DNA of 64,000 bases from DASQHL01 sp963843685. GTDB lineage: Bacteria; Chloroflexota; Dehalococcoidia; DSTF01; JACRBR01. This document shows, one piece after another, positions 42,607 through 49,794 of this stretch (position 1 is the first letter of the stretch; the number at the start of each line of letters is the position of its first letter). Both the position numbers and the translations under genes were made by a program. The notes under the pieces were generated by a model. It did no database searches. It was not told the origin of the DNA and was given only the letters and a program-made list of their open reading frames with translations. The stretch is taken from the NCBI GenBank assembly GCA_963843685.1, contig CAWJLO010000010.1, positions 806,001 to 870,000 of the forward strand, in the 5' to 3' direction.

Positions 42607-43632
42607 ATGAGACAGGCGGTGATGGCCGGACCGAAGGCGTTCGAACTCAAGGAGGCGGCGACGCCGCAGCCAGGGCCGGGGCAGGCGCTGGTGCGGGTGC
42701 GCAGCACCGGGGTGTGCGGGAGCGACCTGCACTTCTACCGCGGCGAGTTCCCGGTTCCGCCGGGCTTCGTGCTGGGACACGAGTGCGCGGGCGAGGTGGC
42801 CGAGCTGGGCGAGGGCGTGAGCGGGTTCGAGAAGGGCGACCGCGTGGCTCTGGAGCTGTTCACGGTGTGCCTGACGTGCGACCAGTGCCGCTCCGGCAAC
42901 TACCACCTGTGCCCATCCCGCAAGGCGAACGGACTCAACGCGCCGGGCGGGCTCAGTGAGTACCTCGTCGTGCCGTCGTACGCGCTGTACAAGCTGCCGC
43001 CGGAGGTGGACTTCGAGCTGGGCGCGCTGTGCGAACCGCTGGCGGTCAACGTACACGGGCTGCGGTTGGTGGACTTGCGTTTCGGGGACCGCGTGGCGGT
43101 GCTGGGCGCGGGGACGATCGGGCTCCTCGGGATCGCCGCCGCGAAGGCGATGGGGGCGACGACGGTCGTCGCGACGGCGCGGCACCCGCACCAGAAGGAG
43201 ATGGCGGCAGCCGTCGGCGCAGATGCGGTGTACGACGCGACGAGCGAAGGCGTAGCGAAGATGGCGAAAGACACTGGCGGTGCGGACGTGGTGGTCGAAA
43301 CGGTGGGCGGCCACGGCGACACACTGGCGCAGGCGATGCAGGTGGCGGGGATCGGCGGGCGGATCTGCGTGTTGGGGGCGTTCACGCAGCCGGTGAAGAT
43401 CCATCCGATCACGTTCTTCATCAAGGAAGTGCGGATCTTTGGCTCGAACTGCTACGGCCGGCCGGGTCGCCGTTCAGACTACGACCTGGCGATCGAGATC
43501 ATGCGGCGGAACGCGGACTCATTGCGGCGGATGATCACGCACCGGTTCTCCCTGGATGAGATCGCAAAGGCGTATGCGACGGCGGACGACAAGAGCAGCG
43601 GGGCGATCAAGGTGCAGGTGGCGCAGGGGTAA
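42607..43632 (+). CDS. Zinc-dependent alcohol dehydrogenase (sorbitol/threonine dehydrogenase-like MDR)
   Basis: A 341-residue medium-chain dehydrogenase from ATG 42607 with GGAGGA just upstream. The catalytic zinc site is VCGSDLHFYRGEF with VLGHECAGEV; the structural zinc has four Cys in CLTCDQCRSGNYHLC. The NAD site is VAVLGAGTIGLLGI. Residues fit a polyol or sugar-alcohol dehydrogenase; the exact substrate is unknown. It stands alone, divergent from the ATPase-like gene and convergent with aroB. Confidence 0.9.
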   Translation: MRQAVMAGPKAFELKEAATPQPGPGQALVRVRSTGVCGSDLHFYRGEFPVPPGFVLGHECAGEVAELGEGVSGFEKGDRVALELFTVCLTCDQCRSGNYHLCPSRKANGLNAPGGLSEYLVVPSYALYKLPPEVDFELGALCEPLAVNVHGLRLVDLRFGDRVAVLGAGTIGLLGIAAAKAMGATTVVATARHPHQKEMAAAVGADAVYDATSEGVAKMAKDTGGADVVVETVGGHGDTLAQAMQVAGIGGRICVLGAFTQPVKIHPITFFIKEVRIFGSNCYGRPGRRSDYDLAIEIMRRNADSLRRMITHRFSLDEIAKAYATADDKSSGAIKVQVAQG

Positions 43633-43664
43633 GGGGCCTGGTCGCGGGATAGGGGTGGCTGGGG

Positions 43665-44744
43665 CTACGCCAGCACCGCGGCCAGGGCTTCGCGGACGAC
43701 GGACTCCGGTACGTCGTCGCGGAGGACGGGGCGGCCGAAGTCTTCGAGCAGCACCCAGCGGACACGCTTCGCGGCGACCTTCTTGTCGTGCGCGGTGGCG
43801 GCGAGCACGGCTTCGAGATCGAGGCCGGGATGCCGAAGCGGCAGGCCATAGCGCTCGAACAGGGCGCGCTGGCGCCGGGCGACGGCCGGCGGCGTCACGC
43901 CGATCGCCTCGCCGATGGCGGCGGCCGCCATCATGCCGACGCTGATCGCCTCGCCGTGCAGGATATCGGCGTAGCCGCACACCGCCTCGATCGCGTGACC
44001 GACGGTGTGTCCGTAGTTGAGGATGGCGCGACGGCCGCCCTCTCGCTCGTCCTCGGAGACGACGGCGGCCTTGAGCGCCGCGTTGCGGGCAACGATCTCG
44101 GCCGTCAGTTCCGGATCGACGGCGAGGAGGCGCTCCGAGTCGCGCTCCAGCACGTCGAGCATGGGCGGGTCCATGATCAGGCCGTGCTTGATCACCTCGG
44201 CGTAGCCCTCGCGCAGGCAGCGCGGCGGCAGCGAGGCGAGCACGCCCGTGTCCTGGACGACGAGGCGAGGCGGGTAGAAGGCGCCGATGAGGTTCTTTCC
44301 GCGCGGGTGGTCCACCGCGACCTTGCCGCCGATCGAGGCATCGACCATGGCGAGCAGCGACGTCGGGACCTGCACAAAGGGCACGCCGCGGAGATATGTC
44401 GCTGCGACGAATCCGGCCATATCGCCCGTGACGCCTCCGCCGAGTGCGACGACGGCCGATCCCCGTTCGGCGTGATGGTCGAGCAGCCAATCATAGATCG
44501 AGCGGACGACGTCGAGGCTCTTGCTCGCTTCGCCCGGCGGGAACGTGGTCATCGCGGCTTCGAATCCGGCCACACGCAGCGACACGAGCGCGCGCTCGCC
44601 GAAGAGCGCGGCAACGGCATCGTCCGCAACGAGAAACGCCGAGCCCTGCAGCCCGGCGTCGCGCATCAGCGCGCCGAGGTCATCGAGCGCGCCGCGGCGG
44701 CAGTGGACGTCGTAGGCGCCGTCACGGGCGGTGACTCGGATCAC
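43665..44744 (-). CDS. aroB: 3-dehydroquinate synthase
   Basis: A 359-residue NAD- and metal-dependent enzyme, second step of the shikimate pathway. Motifs: VVALGGGVTGDMAGFVAATY, GGKVAVDHPRGKNLIGAFY and LNYGHTVGHAIEAVCGY (metal histidines). GTG 44744 overlaps the aroK stop (GTGA), so coupled translation. Last gene of the leftward aro cluster. Confidence 0.96.
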   Translation of the reverse strand: MIRVTARDGAYDVHCRRGALDDLGALMRDAGLQGSAFLVADDAVAALFGERALVSLRVAGFEAAMTTFPPGEASKSLDVVRSIYDWLLDHHAERGSAVVALGGGVTGDMAGFVAATYLRGVPFVQVPTSLLAMVDASIGGKVAVDHPRGKNLIGAFYPPRLVVQDTGVLASLPPRCLREGYAEVIKHGLIMDPPMLDVLERDSERLLAVDPELTAEIVARNAALKAAVVSEDEREGGRRAILNYGHTVGHAIEAVCGYADILHGEAISVGMMAAAAIGEAIGVTPPAVARRQRALFERYGLPLRHPGLDLEAVLAATAHDKKVAAKRVRWVLLEDFGRPVLRDDVPESVVREALAAVLA

Positions 44745-45286
44745 CCGGCGCCACCCGCGACGGCCGAGCGCTCGCGGAAGGCGAGCAGCACCTGGTGCGT
44801 CACCTGGTCGGGCGTCATGTCGTCCGTCTGGATGATGAAGTCCGCCTGGTTGTAGAGCTGCTGACGCTCACCTTTGAGCTCGACAATCCGGGCCAGCGGG
44901 TCATCGGCGACGAGCAGCGGCCGCTCGGAGATGTGGGCGCTCGAGTCGGCGATGCGTGAGGCGATGGTCTCCGGGCGCGCGTCCAGACAGACGACGAAGC
45001 CGTGACGGCGCATGGCTGCGCGGTTCGCGTCCGACAGGATGGTGCCGCCGCCGGTCGCCACCACAACCTTTTGCATGCCGGCTATCCGCTCCACGACCTG
45101 CGCCTCGATTGCGCGGAACGCGGCCTCGCCGCCGGCGCGGAAGATGCCGGGAACGGTGTCGTGCGCCTGCTCCTCAATGAGGGCGTCGAGATCGACCGCC
45201 TGCCAGTCGAGCGCGACCGCGAGCGGCCTCGCGGTGCGTGACTTCCCCGTCCCCATGAACCCCGTGAGCCAGATCTGGTCGTACAT
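44741..45286 (-). CDS. aroK: Shikimate kinase
   Basis: A 181-residue kinase that phosphorylates shikimate. Walker A: LTGFMGTGKSRTARPLA; shikimate site: DLDALIEEQ and FRAIEAQVVERI; then VVATGGGTILSDANRAAM. ATG 45286 or TTG 45292 could be the start; neither has a clear ribosome site. The upstream 235 bp (to aroC) hold a repeat element. Confidence 0.94.
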   Translation of the reverse strand: MYDQIWLTGFMGTGKSRTARPLAVALDWQAVDLDALIEEQAHDTVPGIFRAGGEAAFRAIEAQVVERIAGMQKVVVATGGGTILSDANRAAMRRHGFVVCLDARPETIASRIADSSAHISERPLLVADDPLARIVELKGERQQLYNQADFIIQTDDMTPDQVTHQVLLAFRERSAVAGGAG

Positions 45287-45372
45287 GGTCAATGAATCCC
45301 GTGCCTGCGCGGCAGGCGAACATCGGGCTGCGCATCCCTCAGGGCTGCTCCGCCCTCAACTTTAGAAATGGT

Positions 45373-45417
45373 TGGGGGACATCCCCCACACCCCTCGGCA
45401 GGGCGCTGCGCCCCTGC
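45373..45417. repeat. Pair of GC hairpins in the aroC-aroK gap, REP-like
   Basis: TGGGGGA-CA-TCCCCCA (45373-45388) is a perfect inverted repeat, and GCAGGG / CCCTGC (45398-45417) forms a second stem around CGCTGCGC. The rest of the 241-bp gap 45287-45527 holds no gene, and several short GC-rich inverted repeats. This layout is like mobile palindromic repeats, or an aroC terminator. Copy number cannot be judged from one window. Confidence 0.4.
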
Positions 45418-45527
45418 ACTCCGCTCGAAACCTCTGCACGAATAATACCGAAGCACCTCAATCGCGACGCCCGTGCCGTCGACGGACGACGACAGGGAAC
45501 CGTCACGACGCATCAATACGGCCGCCG

Positions 45528-46700
45528 TCAGCCCTCACGCAGGTCGCGCGGACCCGTCGTCGCTACAAACGCGCGCCAGTTGCGCAGCGTCTCCTTCATC
45601 GAATCGCCGCCGAACTTCTCGGCGGCCGCGGGCGCCAGCACGATCGCGCACATCGCCTCGACGATCACGCCGGCCGCCGGGACGACGCAGACGTCGCTGC
45701 GCTCGTAGTGGGCGGGGATCTCTTCGCCGGTGCGCAGATCCGCCGACGGCAGTGAGCGCGGCAGCGTGGCGATGGGCTTGAGGCCGACGCGCACGACAAT
45801 CTCCTGCCCGTCCGTAATGCCGCCTTCGGTGCCGCCGGCGTTGTTGGTCGCGCGCTCCCAGGGCCGATCCGTCCAGCGCTCGCGCGGAAGGATCACGTCG
45901 TGCACGTGCGAGCCCGTGAGGCGCGTGGACGCGAAGCCGCCGCCGATCTCGACGCCCTTCACGCTGTGGATGCTCATGAGCGCCTGCGCGAGCAGGCCAT
46001 CGATCTTGCGGTCCCACTGCACGTGGCTGCCGAGGCCCATCGGCACGTTGCGCGCGCGTCCCTCCACGACGCCGCCGAGCGTATCGCCGGCATTCCGCGC
46101 GTCGTCGATGGCGGCGACCATGCGCTCGCCGGCGGCGGCGTCCGCACAGCGCACGGGCGACTCTTCCACGGCGGGCCAATCGATCTCTGGCGGGACGTCG
46201 GCGTCGACGGTGCCGATCTGCACGGTGTGGCTGTGGAACGTGACGCCGAACTCCTCGAGATACCGCTTGAAGACGGCGCCGACGGCGACCCGGGCGGCCG
46301 TCTCGCGGGCGCTCGCGCGCTCGAGGATCGGACGCACGTCGTCGAAGTCGTACTTGACGGCGCCGGCGAGGTCTGCGTGGCCGGGGCGGAGGCGCGTCAC
46401 CTTCTCGACCTCGCCTTCGACGGGATCGACGGACATCACCTCCGTCCAGTTCACCCAGTCACGGTTCTGGATCGAGAGCGCGATCGGGCTGCCGAGCGTC
46501 AGGCCGTGGCGGACGCCGGAGATGATCTCGGCGCGGTCCTGCTCGATCTTCTGGCGGCGGCCACGGCCGTAGCCTCCCTGCCTGCGCCGCAGATCGACGG
46601 CGATGTAATCCTCGGACAGGGGTAGGCCGGCGGGCACGCCCTCGACGACGACGATGAGGCCCTTGCCGTGCGATTCACCTGCGGTGAGGAAGCGCAGCAT
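45528..46700 (-). CDS. aroC: Chorismate synthase
   Basis: A 390-residue FMN-dependent enzyme that makes chorismate from EPSP. Signatures: LRFLTAGESHGKGLIVVVEG at the start, DLAGAVKYDFDDVRPILERA, SARETAARVAVGAVFKRYL and TNNAGGTEGGITDGQEIVVR. Start ATG 46700, 3 nt after the stop of the small membrane-protein gene. Normal length. Confidence 0.96.
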   Translation of the reverse strand: MLRFLTAGESHGKGLIVVVEGVPAGLPLSEDYIAVDLRRRQGGYGRGRRQKIEQDRAEIISGVRHGLTLGSPIALSIQNRDWVNWTEVMSVDPVEGEVEKVTRLRPGHADLAGAVKYDFDDVRPILERASARETAARVAVGAVFKRYLEEFGVTFHSHTVQIGTVDADVPPEIDWPAVEESPVRCADAAAGERMVAAIDDARNAGDTLGGVVEGRARNVPMGLGSHVQWDRKIDGLLAQALMSIHSVKGVEIGGGFASTRLTGSHVHDVILPRERWTDRPWERATNNAGGTEGGITDGQEIVVRVGLKPIATLPRSLPSADLRTGEEIPAHYERSDVCVVPAAGVIVEAMCAIVLAPAAAEKFGGDSMKETLRNWRAFVATTGPRDLREG

Positions 46701-46703
46701 GGC

Positions 46704-47372
46704 CTAATCCTTGTAGAAGGCGGCCGGGACCGCGGTCTTGCCCGTGGCCTCGGGGTCGACGGGGAGGGGGTAGCCGCGATCGTCGAGCAGGAAGCGGCCG
46801 CCGAACGCGCGCACGACCTCCTCGGCCGTCATCTCGTCCCAGTCGAGTTCGTCGCCGGTCTCGCGTGAGCACAGGGTCGAGAGGATGCAGCGCTGGACGG
46901 GGGCACTCTCGTCGCGGTAGGTCGTGTAGACGTCGATCTGGCAGTCGGGCAGACGGACGTTGGGGATGTCGTACATCGTCATGTCGGCGAGCTTCGCCGT
47001 CACCCGAAACGCCTGGTCCAGCGGCGATGCGACCTCGCGGCGGGTGCCCTCCACCGTGGCGTACTGGCCCTCGGCGGCGGCGCTGAGACGGATGCCATCG
47101 CCGGTGGCGGAAACGAGCTCGGCGCTCTGCACACCCCGCCACACGGCGGGATCGACGCCCCTGGGCATGCGCATCGTCTTCCAGCGCTGCAATTCGTCGG
47201 TGACGAGCGTGGTGATGGCGCCGACGTCGCCGGCCTCGACGGCCTGGCGCCAGGCGAGCTGCGCGCGCGTGCCCTGCACGATGATCCAGCCGACCACGAC
47301 GAACAGCAGCATGACGACGCCAATGGCGACGGCGATCCCGTAGTCGGAAGCGGCGAGCAGCGGCAGCAGCAT
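46704..47372 (-). CDS. Single-helix membrane protein of unknown function in the aro cluster
   Basis: A 222-residue protein from ATG 47372, with CATAAT 6 nt upstream and no ribosome site. One N-terminal helix (about 10-32), then a helical segment (TRAQLAWRQAVEAGDVGAIT) and a cytoplasmic or periplasmic domain that resembles Tim44/NTF2-like folds in pattern, with two Cys near the end. I do not recognise a specific family. It is wedged between aroE and aroC and starts a co-directional run with them. Confidence 0.65.
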   Translation of the reverse strand: MLLPLLAASDYGIAVAIGVVMLLFVVVGWIIVQGTRAQLAWRQAVEAGDVGAITTLVTDELQRWKTMRMPRGVDPAVWRGVQSAELVSATGDGIRLSAAAEGQYATVEGTRREVASPLDQAFRVTAKLADMTMYDIPNVRLPDCQIDVYTTYRDESAPVQRCILSTLCSRETGDELDWDEMTAEEVVRAFGGRFLLDDRGYPLPVDPEATGKTAVPAAFYKD

Positions 47373-47442
47373 GATGGAATTATGGCAGATGCCCGCGATG
47401 GGTGCTGTCACATCCGGGCGCGGAGACCGGAGATGCGCGCCG

Positions 47443-48307
47443 CTACGCGCGGACGGAGAGCGCGGAGCGGGCAGCCTCGAACATGACGCCGGTGTCGGCG
47501 TCCTGCCCGGTCCAGAGGCGGAACGACTCCGCGGCCTGATACACGAGCATGCCGAGGCCGGTGACGGCCTTCGCGCCGCGGGCCTTCGCCGCGGCCGTCA
47601 ACGGCGTCTCCTCCGGGTTGTACACAAGATCGAACACCGTCGCGGTGGGCTGGATGAGGTCGGCGGGCAGCGGCGACTCGCCGGCCGTCTCCGATCCGGC
47701 GGTGCCGATGGGCGTGCAGTTGACGACAAGCTGCGCCTCGCTGAGGGAGCGGAGGTACGAGCCGTCGCCCCAGTACGCCCAGGTGACCGTCGTGCCGCTC
47801 GGGAGTGAGCGCCTTCAGCGGGACGACCATCGCATCGATCTTGCGCGGCTTGCGGCCGACGACGTAGATGAGGCTGGCGCCCGCCTCGATGAGCGCGAGC
47901 GCGACGGCGCGGGCGGCGCCGCCGCTTCCGAGGATCATCGTGCGCTTGCCCTTCGCTTCGAAACCGGCGTCCTCGCGGAGCGAGCGCGCGAAGCCAGCGA
48001 CGTCGGTGTTGTGGCCGACGAGCTTGCCGTCGGCGTGGACGATCGTGTTCACGGCGCCGGCCTTCTTCGCCAGATCGCTCATCGAATCGAGCAAGGGGAC
48101 AACGGCCTCTTTGTGCGGGATCGTGACATTCGCGCCGAGGTAGTCAGCGGCGCGCAGGGAGTTGAGGCGGCCCTCCAGCACGGCCGGCTCGGTGTCCCAA
48201 GCCTCGTACGCGGCATCGATGCCCGCCCTGGCGAACGCCGCGTTGAAGATCGCCGGGCTGAGAGAATGCCCGAGCGGGTGGCCGATCACTCCCGCGCGTT
48301 TCGTCAC
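47443..48307 (-). pseudogene. aroE: Shikimate dehydrogenase, frameshifted
   Basis: The N-terminal part is a normal AroE: GVIGHPLGHSLSPAIFNAAF, GANVTIPHKEAV, AGAVNTIVHADGKLVGHNTD (substrate and NADP residues) and MILGSGGAARAVALAL. At the GGG run 47801-47803 (CCC in the gene) the frame slips by one; the second frame has VVNCTPIGTAGS, FDLVYNPEETPLTAAAKARG and GLGMLVYQAAESFRLWTG, ending at 47443. Removing one base gives a 287-residue enzyme, normal for AroE. aroE is required for aromatic amino acids here, so sequence error is likelier than loss. Confidence 0.9.
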
Positions 48308-48318
48308 GATGTTCGCTC

Positions 48319-49383
48319 CTACTGGCCCGGCTGGTACTTCTCGACGTTTCTCAGGTGCTCTTCCAGCGTCTCCGCGAAGGCGTGCGTCCCGTCACCCTTT
48401 GCCACGAAGAACAGGTAGTTCGTCTGCGCCGGCCGGACGACGGCCTCGATGGCGTCGAAGCCGGGGTTCGTGATCGGGCCGGGCGGCAGGCCCGGGTTGA
48501 CGTACGTATTGTACGGAGAATCGATCTTGAGGTCGTCCACGGTCAGATCGGTCTTCCAGTAGCCGTACTGCGCGACGCTGGCGGGATCCTGCGCGACGGC
48601 GAACTGCACCGTCGGATCGGCCTGTAGCGGGATGCCGGCGCGGAGACGGTTGAGGAAGACGCTGGCGATGATCGGACGCTCGGACGGCACCTGCGCCTCG
48701 CGCTCAACGATGGACGCGAGCGTGATCACCTCGTCGAGCGTGAGATCCTGGCCCTCGAGCTGGAGCTTGTCGGCGACGTTCGTCTGGAACGCCTGCAGGA
48801 ACGCGTCGACGACGTCCTGCGGCTTCTCGTCGCGGAAGAAGTCGTAGGTCGCGGGAAAGATGAAGCCCTGCAGGTCCGTGGTGTCCGTCTGCGCGAGGAA
48901 CGGCTCGCTGTAGCGCGACTTCACGAGCGCGTCGAGGAAGTCCTGCTTCTTGACGACGCCCGCCGCGTCGAGGATATCGGCCACCTCCTCGGTCCGGCGG
49001 CCCTCCGGGATCAGCACCTCGCGCGAGGCCGTCTTCCCCTGCGCGATGCGGCGGACGACCTCGATGGCCGGGAGCCCAGGGTCGAACTCGTAGTCCCCTG
49101 CCTGGAGCGAGCCCTGGACGCCGGTGACGCCGACGAGCACCTGGAACAGACGGCTGCTGCGGATGATGCCCTGCTTCGCGAGGGCGTCGCCGATCGCCTT
49201 CGGGCTCTCACCCTTGCTGATGGTGACGAGGACGGTGGGGCCGGTCGCGGTGGGCGCCGGGATCACGTGCTCCGACTCGTCGGAGAAGACGGAGCCCGGC
49301 GTCTGCGCGACGTACCAGGCGAGGCCGGCGGTCAGGGCCAGCGCCAGGACCGCAACGATGCCGCCGACCGCGCGCCGCGTCAT
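48319..49383 (-). CDS. mltG: Endolytic murein transglycosylase MltG (YceG)
   Basis: A 354-residue membrane-bound lytic transglycosylase that cuts new glycan strands. One N-terminal helix (about 8-26), LysM-like stretch VTISKGESPKAIGDALAKQG, then the YceG core with LASIVEREAQVPSERPIIAS (catalytic Glu), VFLNRLRAGIPLQADPT and SPYNTYVNPGLPPGPI. The ATG overlaps the ruvX stop (ATGA). Confidence 0.95.
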   Translation of the reverse strand: MTRRAVGGIVAVLALALTAGLAWYVAQTPGSVFSDESEHVIPAPTATGPTVLVTISKGESPKAIGDALAKQGIIRSSRLFQVLVGVTGVQGSLQAGDYEFDPGLPAIEVVRRIAQGKTASREVLIPEGRRTEEVADILDAAGVVKKQDFLDALVKSRYSEPFLAQTDTTDLQGFIFPATYDFFRDEKPQDVVDAFLQAFQTNVADKLQLEGQDLTLDEVITLASIVEREAQVPSERPIIASVFLNRLRAGIPLQADPTVQFAVAQDPASVAQYGYWKTDLTVDDLKIDSPYNTYVNPGLPPGPITNPGFDAIEAVVRPAQTNYLFFVAKGDGTHAFAETLEEHLRNVEKYQPGQ

Positions 49384-49784
49384 ACTCGACGCTCGCGGTC
49401 GTCGATGTACGACTGGAGGATCATGGCGGCGGCGTGATCGTCGATGCGGACGCGGCCGCGTTTGCGCGATGCCGGCGCCCCGACGGCCTCGGCCGCGCGG
49501 ACGGTGCTGTAGCGCTCGTCGTGGTAGACGAGCGGGGCGTCGATGCGGCGGGCGACGGCGTCGCCGAAACGGCGGGTGCGGCGCGCCTGCTCGCCTTCTT
49601 CGCCGGACTCCAGCAGCGGCAGGCCGACGATCACCAACGCTGCCTCCTGCTCGCGGATGATGTCGACGACGCGATCGATGTCGTCGGCGCGGCTACGGTG
49701 CTCGACGATGGTGAGCGGGACGGCCAGCGTGCCGTCGCTGACGGCGACGCCGATGCGCCGCTCACCGACGTCGAGCCCCAGCAT
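49380..49784 (-). CDS. ruvX: RNase H-fold nuclease RuvX / YqgF (pre-16S rRNA or Holliday-junction type)
   Basis: A 134-residue protein from ATG 49784 with GAGGG 7 nt upstream. It starts MLGLDVGERRIGVAVSDGTL, has LVIVGLPLLESGEEGEQARR, VYHDERYSTVRAAEA and RIDDHAAAMILQSYID, the acidic residues of the RNase H-like active site. It matures 16S rRNA or resolves recombination intermediates. Standard partner of alaS and mltG; 10 nt after alaS. Confidence 0.93.
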   Translation of the reverse strand: MLGLDVGERRIGVAVSDGTLAVPLTIVEHRSRADDIDRVVDIIREQEAALVIVGLPLLESGEEGEQARRTRRFGDAVARRIDAPLVYHDERYSTVRAAEAVGAPASRKRGRVRIDDHAAAMILQSYIDDRERRV

Positions 49785-49794
49785 GCGTCGGCCC

